From Bacillus sp. FJAT-14578 (GTDB lineage Bacteria > Bacillota > Bacilli > Bacillales > Bacillaceae_H): 64,000 bases of DNA. The position numbers and the translations under genes are program-made. Position 1 is the stretch's first letter, and each line of letters begins with the position of its first letter. A model generated the notes under the pieces. The model was not told where the DNA came from, did not search any database, and saw nothing but the letters and a program-made list of their open reading frames with translations. Of this stretch, positions 17,605 to 26,380 are shown in pieces. The stretch is from contig NZ_AYSE01000006.1 in the NCBI RefSeq assembly GCF_000504165.1, positions 424,177 to 488,176 of the forward strand, written 5' to 3'.

Positions 17605-17626
17605 ATTCTCCCCCCCCTTTATGAGA

Positions 17627-17675
17627 GTGTTCAAAAAGGGCGGCTTCCTTGAGCTTGGCGTCCCTTTTTGAACAC
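17627..17675 (-). repeat. Intercistronic hairpin inside the lysine operon
   Basis: Perfect 14-base arms GTGTTCAAAAAGGG and CCCTTTTTGAACAC, with partly paired sequence between them, in the 95-base gap between the aldehyde dehydrogenase stop and the M81 ribosome site. It is a plausible mRNA processing or attenuation point; it has no T tract typical of a full terminator. Confidence 0.6.
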
Positions 17676-17699
17676 ACACTTTGTGTAACCGATCCTTCA

Positions 17700-19160
17700 T
17701 TAATAGTTCGTATAAATCGACTTCCACTCTGTCATGACATCAAATGCGTGGTGAGACACTTCGCGGTGGCCGTTTCCTGACATTTTCATGCCGCCGAACG
17801 CGACGCCCATCTCGGCATTGGACGTTCCGTTATTGATATAGACAAGCCCGCTCACCGCTTCTGCCGCAGCGCGGTTGGCATAATGAAGGCTCTCTGTATA
17901 AATGGAAGTGGATAATCCGTAAATCGTTCCATTATTGACTTCCATCGCTTCTTCATATGAATCTATTTCAATAAAGGCGAGGACCGGCCCGAATATTTCT
18001 TCCTGTGCAATCGTATCATGACATTTCACGTTTTCAATGATGGTAGGCTCATAATAATAGCCGCCTAATTCTTTGACACGTTGACCGCCTGACACCACTT
18101 TTCCGCCTTCCGCAATCGCTGTTTCTACATATTTCTCTACAGTATGAAGCTGATCTTCATTCACAAGAGGACCGACTTGGCTCCCTTCTTCGAGACCGTT
18201 TCCTATTTTCATAGCCTTCGTTAATTGGACGACTTTTTGAATGAGGCGCTCCTTGACTGGACGCTCAACGATAACACGGCTTGCTGCTGTACAGCGCTGC
18301 CCCGTTGTCGTAAACGCTGATTTCACGATTCCGTCAGCCGCTTTATCCAAGTCCGCATCTTTCAACACAATGACAGCATTTTTCCCGCCCAATTCCAGTG
18401 AAATGCGTTTTAGCGTTTTGCTGCTCATTTCAGCAAGTGTTTGCCCGACTTCCGTTGAACCGGTAAACGAAATGACCTTCACATCTGGATGCTCGGCAAG
18501 GGTTTGCCCGACCGTTCTTCCTGAACCGGTTATTAAGTTTACGACCCCCGCCGGCAATCCGGCTTCATCGAGTACTTCCATGAAGATTTTTGCCGATAAC
18601 GCGACTTCCGAAGCCGGTTTCCATACAACAGTATTACCGGCAATCAGTGCCGAAAAGATTTTATAAGAAGCAAGCGCCACCGGAAAGTTCCAAGGTGTAA
18701 TACACGCTACCACCCCAAGCGGCTCGCGCATCATTCTTACGTTTCGATTCGGGAAACCGGCAGGAACGGTTTCTCCGAAAAGGCGTCGTCCTTCTCCTGC
18801 CATGTATTGAGCAGTTGCGCTGACGACTCCGACTTCACCCAGCGACTCTGCCAGCACTTTGCCCATTTCCATCGTCATGACACGGGCAAGCTCTTCTTTA
18901 CGTTTTTCAAACAATTGGCCCGCTTTTGTTAAATAAGCCGCACGCTCTGGAATCGGCGTGTTTTTCCATTTTGCATACGCTTCATCCGCTCTTTCCACCG
19001 CTTCGTTCACCTGTTCCTCTGTGGCGGATGCGCACGTGCCGACCAGTTCCCCTGTCGCCGGGTTTAAACTTTCAAAGTAAGACTGATTCGGGTCGCTTAC
19101 CCATTTTCCATTTATATAAAGATCTCCCTGGAGAATCTCCGTTTTGATTTGATTAGACAT
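17700..19160 (-). CDS. gabD: Aldehyde dehydrogenase, succinate-semialdehyde type
   Basis: A 486-residue NAD(P)-dependent aldehyde dehydrogenase. NAD-binding blocks ITPWNFPVALASYKI and FTGSTEVGQTL are present. The general-base Glu lies in LELGGKNAVIV, and the nucleophile Cys near residue 288 in TTGQRCTAASRVIV. Family assignment is firm; the substrate is inferred from its position directly after a GABA-type aminotransferase, which points to succinate semialdehyde (or glutarate semialdehyde) oxidation. AAAAGGAGG precedes the ATG. It belongs to the same transcription unit as the genes on either side. Confidence 0.85.
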   Translation of the reverse strand: MSNQIKTEILQGDLYINGKWVSDPNQSYFESLNPATGELVGTCASATEEQVNEAVERADEAYAKWKNTPIPERAAYLTKAGQLFEKRKEELARVMTMEMGKVLAESLGEVGVVSATAQYMAGEGRRLFGETVPAGFPNRNVRMMREPLGVVACITPWNFPVALASYKIFSALIAGNTVVWKPASEVALSAKIFMEVLDEAGLPAGVVNLITGSGRTVGQTLAEHPDVKVISFTGSTEVGQTLAEMSSKTLKRISLELGGKNAVIVLKDADLDKAADGIVKSAFTTTGQRCTAASRVIVERPVKERLIQKVVQLTKAMKIGNGLEEGSQVGPLVNEDQLHTVEKYVETAIAEGGKVVSGGQRVKELGGYYYEPTIIENVKCHDTIAQEEIFGPVLAFIEIDSYEEAMEVNNGTIYGLSTSIYTESLHYANRAAAEAVSGLVYINNGTSNAEMGVAFGGMKMSGNGHREVSHHAFDVMTEWKSIYTNY

Positions 19161-19201
19161 AAATGCTGCCTCCTTTTCCTCATATTTCAGAGAAACATTA
19201 T

Positions 19202-20506
19202 TTAGTTCCCTGAAATCACTTCTGACATTACATCTTCTAAAATCGTCAATCCTTTATCCAGCACATCTTCTTGAATATTCAGCGGCAGCATTAGTCGAAT
19301 CGTTTGACCGCTTACACCACAGTTCATGATAAGCAAGCCTCGTTCTAATGCTTTCGCTTTAATTTTCGGTACGAGTGAAGCAGCAGATTGCTGATCAAAT
19401 TCGATTCCGATCATCATTCCTACTCCGCGCACTTCCACAATGCCTGGTAAATATCCGACTGATTTTTGAAGTCGGCCGACAATTTCCGCACCAAGTTTGG
19501 CGCTTCGTTCGACCAATTTTTCTTCTTCAATGACTTCAATATTCGCCAAGGCAGCTGCACAAGAAATCGGATTACCGCCAAATGTGGAGCCGTGGCCTGC
19601 TGTCGGCCATTTTTCATGGAGCTCTCGGCTTGCCACGATGGCCCCAAGAGGCATCCCTCCGGAAAGCGCCTTTGCCAACACTAAAATATCTGGCGTCACA
19701 TTCGCATGCTCTGCTGCGAACATTTTACCCGTACGGCCAAACCCTGTTTGTACTTCATCGAAAATAAGCAGGATGCCGTGTTCTTCTGTAATTTTTCTTA
19801 ACGCCTGCAAAAAGCTTGGCGGTGCCGGATAATAGCCGCCTTCACCCATGACCGGTTCAATGATGATCGCTGCGACACGGGAAGGGTCCACTCGTAAATC
19901 AAACAATTTTTGCAGCTGGTTTAAACAATACTCTTCCACTTCATCTTCTTTAATGTTTTTCAATTGGCTCGGGTACGGATATGGAACATGGTGCACTTCG
20001 CCTAAAATCGGTTCATAATAACGGCGGTATTTCGAGCTTGATGCCGTAATGGCCGTTGCTCCCAATGTGCGTCCATGGAACGATCCTTCAAACGCGATGA
20101 TCGCCGGTCTGCCTGTAGCCGCTTTCGCTAATTTCAATGCACCGTCAATCGCTTCAGCACCTGAGTTGGAGAAAAAGACCGTATCCAAATTTTCCGGTGT
20201 AATGTGCGCAAGCTTTTCAGCCAAATTCGCTGCCGTTTCATAATATCCGTAGTTCAATCCAAGATGGATCAAGTTTTCTGCTTGCTTTTTAATCGCTTCA
20301 ACCATTTTTGCGTTCGTATGGCCTACCGCATTAACAGCCACTCCTGAAACGAAGTCGATGTATTCACTGCCGTCTGTCGTCCAAAATTTGGCGCCATGTG
20401 CTTTGTCGATTACAAGTTCTGTCACTCTTGTCATGACCGGCGATAAATGCTTACGTGCTTTTTCTTGAATTTCTTCTGTTTTATTTTGTAATTTCATATG
20501 TCTCAT
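19202..20506 (-). CDS. gabT: Class III aminotransferase, 4-aminobutyrate type
   Basis: A 434-residue PLP enzyme of the ornithine/GABA aminotransferase family. Visible are VFFSNSGAEAIDGALKLAKAATGR, GSFHGRT, the Asp of LIFDEVQTGFGRTG that holds the PLP ring nitrogen, and the PLP Lys in LVLAKALSGGMPLG. Its partner downstream is an aldehyde dehydrogenase, the usual GabT-GabD pairing that converts GABA to succinate. The start overlaps the end of the other aminotransferase gene by 26 bases; an internal ATG three codons on is an equal choice. 5-Aminovalerate or beta-alanine as substrate cannot be excluded. Confidence 0.85.
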   Translation of the reverse strand: MRHMKLQNKTEEIQEKARKHLSPVMTRVTELVIDKAHGAKFWTTDGSEYIDFVSGVAVNAVGHTNAKMVEAIKKQAENLIHLGLNYGYYETAANLAEKLAHITPENLDTVFFSNSGAEAIDGALKLAKAATGRPAIIAFEGSFHGRTLGATAITASSSKYRRYYEPILGEVHHVPYPYPSQLKNIKEDEVEEYCLNQLQKLFDLRVDPSRVAAIIIEPVMGEGGYYPAPPSFLQALRKITEEHGILLIFDEVQTGFGRTGKMFAAEHANVTPDILVLAKALSGGMPLGAIVASRELHEKWPTAGHGSTFGGNPISCAAALANIEVIEEEKLVERSAKLGAEIVGRLQKSVGYLPGIVEVRGVGMMIGIEFDQQSAASLVPKIKAKALERGLLIMNCGVSGQTIRLMLPLNIQEDVLDKGLTILEDVMSEVISGN

Positions 20507-21866
20507 CCTTTCTTAAGCGACCTGCAAATAAGATCAACGATTCGTCTAATATTCTCACAATCTCATCTATTTCCGTTTTTGTGACCGTTAAAGGAGGACT
20601 GATGATGAGATGTTCTCCTTTTGTTCCATCGATTGAGCCGGTACCCGGATAAAAGACCGCCCCCAGCTCCATCGCAATAGCATTCAACGTGTCGGCAGCT
20701 TTTTCAGATGAATCAAACAGCTCGTCGTGGTCATAATCCTTCACAAGCTCTATTCCGATTAAAAGCCCTCTTCCCCGAACATCGGATATATAAGAATGTT
20801 TTTTCTTCAGCTCTAAAAGCTGATCGAACAAGTAGCCGCCTTGTTCTTTTACATTTTCAAGCACCCGCTCACGCTCATACACATCCAATGCAGCAAGACC
20901 AGCTGCGACAGCAACAGGATGGCCGCTGTATGTGTAGCCGTGAACGAATTTTCCATCGCTGTTTTGAATGAGCCCATCAATCAATCGATCATGGACGATC
21001 ATTCCGGCAAGCGGAGCATATCCAGCGGAAACCCCTTTTCCGAACGTGATGATATCGGCTTCGATTCCAATCTGTTCGGTCGCAAAATTCGTCCCGGTAC
21101 GGCCAAATCCTGTCATGACTTCATCGATGATCAAGACGATATCGTAGCGGTCACATAACTCGCGCACCTTTTCGAAATACCCGGGCGGCGGCGGTACCGC
21201 GCCTTGCTGGCTTCCGACAATCGCCTCGGCAATAAATGCCGACACGTTCTCAGGTCCAAGCTCTAAAATGAGTCGTTCAATATCCGTCACACACGTCCAG
21301 TTTTGCTTAGCCAGGCAATCATCTTTTTGGCGATTATACGGACATCGATGGCAGTAAGGCGAATACACATGAGCATAGTTTAAGAGATTAGGAGTATATA
21401 CATGCCTCCTCTTGACATCTCCACCAGCCGATAAAGAACCGATCGTGTTGCCGTGATAAGATTGCCAGCGTCCGATGACAAGGTGTTTCTGTGGTTTTCC
21501 GCCATCTCTATGATATTGCCTTGCCAGCTTTAAGGCACTTTCATTGGCTTCTGAACCTCCAGTTGTAAAATATACTTTATTTAAGCGCTCTGGAGCTATT
21601 TCTCCGATTTTTTCGGCCAGCTCATGAAGGGCTTTCGTTTCAAAACGCATCGTATGGACAAAAGCCGCTTTTTTGGCTTGTTCTGCCATCGCTTCTCCGA
21701 TTGAGGCAATCCCATGGCCTAAATTCGCTGCAACGGCCCCGGAACAGGCATCCAAATATTTTTTTCCGCCCTCATCGATGAGGTAAACCCCTTCACCATG
21801 TGTGATAATCGGGTACTCTTTCTTGAGATCACGATGAAACACATAGTCTTTTTTTATTCCGTCCAT
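20481..21866 (-). CDS. yodT: Class III aminotransferase, YodT-like
   Basis: A 461-residue PLP-dependent aminotransferase, distinct from its neighbour. It carries VYFTTGGSEANESALKLARQYH, RWQSYHGNTIGSLSAGG, the Asp in LIIDEVMTGFGRTG and the PLP Lys in ITFGKGVSAGYAPL. It includes a small Cys cluster (CHRCPYNRQKDDCLAKQNWTC), which is unusual. I recall YodT near kamA in B. subtilis. In the proposed pathway it would convert N6-acetyl-beta-lysine to 3-oxo-6-acetamidohexanoate. The ATG at 21866 overlaps the thiolase stop by 13 bases and follows GGTGGTGG. Confidence 0.85.
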   Translation of the reverse strand: MDGIKKDYVFHRDLKKEYPIITHGEGVYLIDEGGKKYLDACSGAVAANLGHGIASIGEAMAEQAKKAAFVHTMRFETKALHELAEKIGEIAPERLNKVYFTTGGSEANESALKLARQYHRDGGKPQKHLVIGRWQSYHGNTIGSLSAGGDVKRRHVYTPNLLNYAHVYSPYCHRCPYNRQKDDCLAKQNWTCVTDIERLILELGPENVSAFIAEAIVGSQQGAVPPPPGYFEKVRELCDRYDIVLIIDEVMTGFGRTGTNFATEQIGIEADIITFGKGVSAGYAPLAGMIVHDRLIDGLIQNSDGKFVHGYTYSGHPVAVAAGLAALDVYERERVLENVKEQGGYLFDQLLELKKKHSYISDVRGRGLLIGIELVKDYDHDELFDSSEKAADTLNAIAMELGAVFYPGTGSIDGTKGEHLIISPPLTVTKTEIDEIVRILDESLILFAGRLRKDETYEITK

Positions 21867-23044
21867 CTTTCCACCACCATCGCCATTCCTAATCCGCCCG
21901 CCACACAAATGGTCGCAAGGCCGTATTGCCGCTTTTGTTTTTCAAGCTCGTGACATAAGGTCGTGATGATTCTTGCCCCCGAGCATCCGAGCGGATGTCC
22001 TAAGGCAATCGCCCCTCCGTTGACGTTCACATTATCCCCTTTTATGCCCCACTCTTTTAAGCAGGCAAGGCTTTGGGCCGCAAACGCTTCATTCAATTCA
22101 ATCAAATCGATATCTTCTAAATGAAGGCCGGCTTTTTTCAGCGCCATTTGAGAGGCGGGGACCGGGCCTATTCCCATCTCTTTGGGCGATACACCTGTCG
22201 CGGCAAAGGAACGAATCTTTGCCATCGGAACGACTCCAAGCTGTTTCGCTTTTTCTTCGGACATCAACAGCAGCATCGACGCCCCATCATTTCTGCCGGA
22301 GGAGTTTCCGGCTGTGACCGTTCCGTTTTCTTGGAACACAGGGCGTAAAGTCGCTAATTTTTCAACCTCTGTCAATCTTGGATGTTCATCGACCGCAAAG
22401 TGTCTAATCCCTTTTTTTCCTTCTTTTACCGCAACCGGAATGATTTCATCTTCAAACAGCCCTAGTTCAATCGCGCGTTGCGTTTTCAGTTGACTCGCGA
22501 AGGCAAATTCGTCTTGCTCACCACGGCTAATATTATATTTTTCAGCCAGCCATTCAGCTGTTTGCCCCATCGTAAAATGTCCGTATATGTCTTCAGGCTG
22601 CGATTTCGGCTGACTTTCTGTATTGGAATCATACAGCGTCATATCACCCATCTTTAGACCAAACCTTGTGCCCACCGTATAATGGGGGGCCTGTGACATG
22701 CTTTCCACTCCACCCGCTAATACGACATCCGCTTGACCCGTTAAAATGGACATTGCTCCGTTTACGACCGCCTGCATGCCTGAACCGCATTGACGATGGA
22801 CCGTATAGGCGGAAATCGTCTCCGGAAATTGGGCTTTTAATGAAGCGACTCTCGCAATGTTGGGGGCATGTGCGCTTTGTTTCGTCTGGCCGACGATCAC
22901 TTCATCCACAATATGGGCTCCATGACCGGAAGATGAAAGATTATTTTTCATTAGAAGGGATACGAGCTCTTCGGGCAGTGTATCCGCCAGTGCCCCGCCG
23001 TATTTTCCGATGGGGGTCCGGAATGCATTCACGATTACGACCAT
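21854..23044 (-). CDS. Acetyl-CoA acetyltransferase-type thiolase
   Basis: A 396-residue thiolase. The acylated Cys is in [12 protein letters not shown], and the second catalytic Cys and His in [28 protein letters not shown] and ELNEAFAAQ are also present. Thiolases cleave 3-ketoacyl-CoA with CoA. Next to a 3-oxoacid CoA-transferase and the kamA genes, the predicted substrate is 3-oxo-6-acetamidohexanoyl-CoA, giving acetyl-CoA and 4-acetamidobutyryl-CoA (inference). Its ATG shares one base with the CoA-transferase B stop (TAATG), and its stop overlaps the next gene. Confidence 0.9.
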   Translation of the reverse strand: MVVIVNAFRTPIGKYGGALADTLPEELVSLLMKNNLSSSGHGAHIVDEVIVGQTKQSAHAPNIARVASLKAQFPETISAYTVHRQCGSGMQAVVNGAMSILTGQADVVLAGGVESMSQAPHYTVGTRFGLKMGDMTLYDSNTESQPKSQPEDIYGHFTMGQTAEWLAEKYNISRGEQDEFAFASQLKTQRAIELGLFEDEIIPVAVKEGKKGIRHFAVDEHPRLTEVEKLATLRPVFQENGTVTAGNSSGRNDGASMLLLMSEEKAKQLGVVPMAKIRSFAATGVSPKEMGIGPVPASQMALKKAGLHLEDIDLIELNEAFAAQSLACLKEWGIKGDNVNVNGGAIALGHPLGCSGARIITTLCHELEKQKRQYGLATICVAGGLGMAMVVERWTE

Positions 23045-23706
23045 TATGCTGTCACCCCATTGCTTTTATTGAACGATTCAGCAATATAAAATGGCGCGTC
23101 CGTTTTCTGCTGAACTTCCTCAAGAGAAACCCCCGGTGCCAGTTCAGTAAGGTATAGCCCTTCTTCCTTCACCGCAAATACCGCTAAATCGGTAATAATT
23201 AAATCAACTGCTCTTTCTGACGTGATCGGATAGGTCAATTCTTTCACGATTTTGGACTCACCCTTGTTCGTCGTATGCATTGTTGTCACGATTACCTTCT
23301 TCGAGCCCTCCAATAAATCCATCGCTCCTCCTACTCCAAGAACACTTTTTCCTGGTACAGCCCAGTTCGCGATTCGCCCCTTGGCATCGATTTGCAGCAC
23401 CCCGAGAATCGAAACGCTCACATGGCCTCCGCGAATCATCGCAAAAGAAGAAGCACTGTCAAAAAAGGAGGAGCCGTCTAATACTGTGACAGGCAGCTTT
23501 CCGGCATTGACAAGGTCTCGGTCAATGTGTTCTTCACCTGGTGTCGGCCCTACTCCGAGAATCCCATTTTCCGAATGTAAAAAAACTTGCACATCCGATG
23601 GAATGTAATCAGCCACCATCGTAGGAATTCCAATACCTAAATTGACGATATCTCCATGCTTTAATTCCTTTGCCGCCCTTGCCGCAATATATCCTTTTAC
23701 ATCCAT
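23044..23706 (-). CDS. 3-oxoacid CoA-transferase, subunit B
   Basis: A 220-residue beta subunit of a family I CoA-transferase. The catalytic Glu lies in FLHSENGILGVGP, followed by GGHVSVSILGVLQIDAKG and VGGAMDL. It forms a heterodimer or heterotetramer with subunit A, whose gene ends one base before this ATG. It would move CoA from succinyl-CoA or acetyl-CoA to a 3-oxo acid; acetoacetate is the textbook substrate, and a six-carbon acetamido 3-oxo acid is the operon-based guess. Confidence 0.9.
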   Translation of the reverse strand: MDVKGYIAARAAKELKHGDIVNLGIGIPTMVADYIPSDVQVFLHSENGILGVGPTPGEEHIDRDLVNAGKLPVTVLDGSSFFDSASSFAMIRGGHVSVSILGVLQIDAKGRIANWAVPGKSVLGVGGAMDLLEGSKKVIVTTMHTTNKGESKIVKELTYPITSERAVDLIITDLAVFAVKEEGLYLTELAPGVSLEEVQQKTDAPFYIAESFNKSNGVTA

Positions 23707-23707
23707 G

Positions 23708-24364
23708 CTAGTTACCTCCCTTCACCACAATAAAATCAACATATAAATGTGGAGTCACAATTTCTTCAGGGGAAATATCGCCGACTTCCACGATTTCATC
23801 TACTTCTGCAATGACTACCTCTGCAGCTGTCGCCATCATCGGATTAAAATTTCGTGCTGATTTACTGTAAATGAGATTTCCGAGCCGATCCGCTTTTTTC
23901 GCTTTAATGAGAGCAAAATTCGCTTTCAGCGGCTCTTGCAGGACATATTTTTTGCCTTTAAGCGTGCGTTCTTCTTTATTTTCAGCAATTTTCGTTCCGA
24001 CACTGACCGGTGTGTAAAACCCTCCGAGTCCGGCGCCGCCGGCTCGAATTGCTTCAGACATCGTTCCCTGCGGCAGAAGTTCCACTTCCAATTCCTGGTC
24101 CTGATAGGCTTTCACCACTTCCGGATTGGATGTGAAATAGGAACCTATCGCTTTTTTCACTTGTTTTTGTCTCACTAAAACACCAAGTCCTCTTCCCGGT
24201 TCTCCAAGATTATTACTAATAATCTCCAAGTCTTTCACTTTTTCTTGAGCCAATGCTGCTACTAAATTAAGAGGGCATCCTACAAGGCCAAATCCCCCCA
24301 CCATAATTCGTGAGCCGCTTTTGATTTTTTTTACAGCTTCCTCGCATGTAATCAGCTTGCTCAT
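23708..24364 (-). CDS. 3-oxoacid CoA-transferase, subunit A
   Basis: A 218-residue alpha subunit of a family I CoA-transferase. The oxyanion-loop motif IMVGGFGLVGCPLNLV is at residues 21-36, with LGGFYTPVSVGT further on. It is always paired with a B subunit, which follows immediately. The B. subtilis yodS-yodR pair near kamA is the analogue as I recall it. AGGAAGGG lies before the ATG. The gap of about 190 bases to the upstream DUF3870 gene could hold a separate control point, including a GGGCAG/GCTC-containing imperfect hairpin. Confidence 0.9.
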   Translation of the reverse strand: MSKLITCEEAVKKIKSGSRIMVGGFGLVGCPLNLVAALAQEKVKDLEIISNNLGEPGRGLGVLVRQKQVKKAIGSYFTSNPEVVKAYQDQELEVELLPQGTMSEAIRAGGAGLGGFYTPVSVGTKIAENKEERTLKGKKYVLQEPLKANFALIKAKKADRLGNLIYSKSARNFNPMMATAAEVVIAEVDEIVEVGDISPEEIVTPHLYVDFIVVKGGN

Positions 24365-24550
24365 CTTCCATTCCCTTCCTTTCCATATTCTTATGGTTTA
24401 ACAGCTTGGATACATAAAAAACCGAGCAAAACATGTATCCTTCATAAAGAATGTCAAAATAACGAACATTCCTCACAAAGAGTTCATGTCTGCCCGGTTT
24501 TAATAAGACCATGGGAAGAGGTTATCCTCCCACTTTATTATAACCAAACG

Positions 24551-24880
24551 TTATGTATTCTTTTGCTTCACATTATCCCAGTATCGTTGAACTGCAGCTT
24601 GAAGAGCCACAATGATCGCTTGCTGAGAAGGAGCGAAATAAAAGCTTTGAATTCGTTCAATCAACGGCTCCACCCCGTCTTCGAGACAGTAGCCTATCAG
24701 CAGTTTTTGAAAATAATTTTTGGTTAATTCTGTTACGAATGTGAATTCGGCGCCGACGATTTTATGTTCTTTCAGATCCACTTCTAGTACAATTCCTGCA
24801 TGCTTATACATTTCATACATGGAAGTTCCTTGTGGAGCTTTTGCATATCCTGTAACAATCACCGTGTCCAGTATTTGCAT
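24551..24880 (-). CDS. DUF3870 protein, first gene of the lysine operon
   Basis: A 109-residue protein starting MQILDTVIVTGYAKAPQGTS, the pattern of DUF3870. There is no signal peptide or catalytic motif I can name. A 27-codon upstream extension of the frame is rejected because GGAGG lies ten bases before the ATG at 24880 and the promoter lies within the extension. Function is unknown; its position at the head of the CoA-transferase and thiolase genes suggests an accessory or sensing role in the same pathway. Confidence 0.75.
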   Translation of the reverse strand: MQILDTVIVTGYAKAPQGTSMYEMYKHAGIVLEVDLKEHKIVGAEFTFVTELTKNYFQKLLIGYCLEDGVEPLIERIQSFYFAPSQQAIIVALQAAVQRYWDNVKQKNT

Positions 24881-24932
24881 GCCCCTAAACCTCCTTTCAA
24901 AAACTAACTGATCATTTTCTATTTCTAACTCG

Positions 24933-24961
24933 ATTATATGGGTCAGAAAATAGAATGTCAA
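24933..24961 (-). promoter_or_regulatory. Consensus sigma-A promoter of the lysine operon
   Basis: On the minus strand TTGACA (24956-24961) and TATAAT (24933-24938) are separated by exactly 17 bases, a perfect consensus. About 20 bases upstream is the palindrome GTGAC-ACTTC-GTCAC (24981-24995), a possible operator. Confidence 0.75.
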
Positions 24962-25011
24962 TACACAATATTCTAAATTTTCGAAATAAGTGACACTTCG
25001 TCACATTTATC

Positions 25012-25025
25012 AGTAAGCGCTTCCA
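25012..25025 (-). promoter_or_regulatory. Candidate CcpA (cre) site upstream of the lysine operon
   Basis: TGGAAGCGCTTACT on the minus strand fits TGNAARCGNWWWCA except for the last base. It lies some 50 bases upstream of the -35 box, a position more typical of CcpA activation or of no function than of roadblock repression. The remainder of this roughly 460-base gap holds no open frame I can support. Confidence 0.35.
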
Positions 25026-25230
25026 ATTGTTGATCCGAATCTGCCACTCTAAATTATACAATTCTCCTTTTTACACCAAATTCCTTCATAAACGATAAAT
25101 TTTTTTCGTTCGATTTCACCTCTTGAATAACCTATATACCATTGATTTAAAGTTTTGACTTTAGACCATTCTGATTCGCGGCTGTCTCATAAATCTTAAA
25201 CAAGCCGTAAAAATTATTTTCTACTGAAAG

Positions 25231-25276
25231 GACCCGTCACTGAATTCTTAATTTTATGGAATTCGCATGACGGGTC
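25231..25276. repeat. Terminator repeat, second hairpin only (copy C)
   Basis: Arms GACCCGTCA and TGACGGGTC with an inner GAATTC/GAATTC pair. It matches the second hairpin of the element at 10375-10430, and lies about 70 bases after the EamA transporter stop in the minus direction. Confidence 0.55.
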
Positions 25277-25346
25277 ATCCTCAAGTCAAAAATATGGATG
25301 AAAGTTGAAACAACTAGTCATTCATAGTTATTCAATCCCTTATGTT

Positions 25347-26231
25347 TTACAGAACAGGCATCCTCTTTTTTTGATGATATAACTGCCATTGAGGGAAAGC
25401 AATACCAAACAAAATAAGGACAACCCCTCCCCATTGGAGCGGTGTTACCGTTTCCCCTAATACGACACTCGACATAAAAACTGCCATTGGCAGCTCCGCG
25501 GCTCCTACAATCGTTCCTAATCCAGATCCAATTTTAGGCACACCCATCGCAAAAAAAAGCGTTGGAATGAACAATCCGAATAACCCAAGCAGTAATCCGT
25601 ATACCCATAAGCCTTCCTGCAAGGTTCCATCCACAAGAAATGAAGGCCGTAAAATAAGAAAGGCAGAAATCAATGAGCCTGTGGCAATGAACGCACTTCG
25701 ATTCAAAGACGGAATTTGGACTGACACTCTCCCGCTAAAGAAAATGAATAATGCAAAACTTAAAGCAGATGAAAGCCCAAACATGACCCCTCTTATATCC
25801 AGATTGGATTCTCCCTGTTCAAACACCGCTCCTGCCAGAAGTGTTCCTGCTGTCAATATTCCAATCGAGACAAGCTTTTCCCGTGATGGAAAAGCTCGTT
25901 CCACGATGGCTTCCAATACCACTCCAATCCATGTAAACTGGAATAAAAGAACAATTGCGATGGAAGCAGGAATGGTTTGGAGCGAAACATAGTAAAAAAT
26001 GCTCGTCGTACAAACAGTCAAGCCGACAAGCATTAACTTCAAAATGGATTTTCCATTCACTTTTACTCTAGAGAAAAATAAGACCCCGCACCAAAGCATC
26101 AAGCAGCCAAAAAAAAGTTGGCTCCCAATGACCTCACTTGCTAGAAAGCCTTTCGCATACGCCAATTTGACAAAAGTAGATAAAATGCCATAGCTGCATG
26201 CGCCCAAAAAAACCAATACAATATAAAACAT
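25347..26231 (-). CDS. EamA/DMT-family transporter
   Basis: A 294-residue membrane protein with about ten hydrophobic helices in two EamA repeats, the drug/metabolite transporter layout. It begins MFYIVLVFLGACSYGILSTF, and the second repeat starts near FGLSSALSFALFIFF. It ends in a short basic tail. Members export amino acids or other metabolites; the substrate is not readable. The ATG at 26231 has AGAGG nine bases before it; an upstream in-frame ATG ten codons away is possible. It shares a strand with the lysine operon but is separated from it by a hairpin repeat and a long gap. Confidence 0.85.
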   Translation of the reverse strand: MFYIVLVFLGACSYGILSTFVKLAYAKGFLASEVIGSQLFFGCLMLWCGVLFFSRVKVNGKSILKLMLVGLTVCTTSIFYYVSLQTIPASIAIVLLFQFTWIGVVLEAIVERAFPSREKLVSIGILTAGTLLAGAVFEQGESNLDIRGVMFGLSSALSFALFIFFSGRVSVQIPSLNRSAFIATGSLISAFLILRPSFLVDGTLQEGLWVYGLLLGLFGLFIPTLFFAMGVPKIGSGLGTIVGAAELPMAVFMSSVVLGETVTPLQWGGVVLILFGIAFPQWQLYHQKKRMPVL

Positions 26232-26287
26232 AACAAAGACCTCTTTTTTCCGTAAAATCAACCTCTGCTATTCTATCATATTTCATT

Positions 26288-26368
26288 GACGCTTCGTCAT
26301 ACGGATTTTCATGACGAGGCCTTTTAGGAGAATGACTCAAAAGGGCTTCTTTTTGCCCTTTCGAGCCA
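26288..26368 (-). terminator. Bipartite terminator repeat, copy D
   Basis: Reading on the minus strand after the 84-residue gene, the first hairpin has the core GGCTCGAAAGGGC / GCCCTTTTGAGTC (26334-26368). The second has ATGACGAGG/CTTCGTCAT arms (26288-26325) with GGATTTTCATGAC inside. It has the same order and orientation relative to the gene as copies A, B and E. Confidence 0.6.
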
Positions 26369-26380
26369 CTCTCTTGTGGA

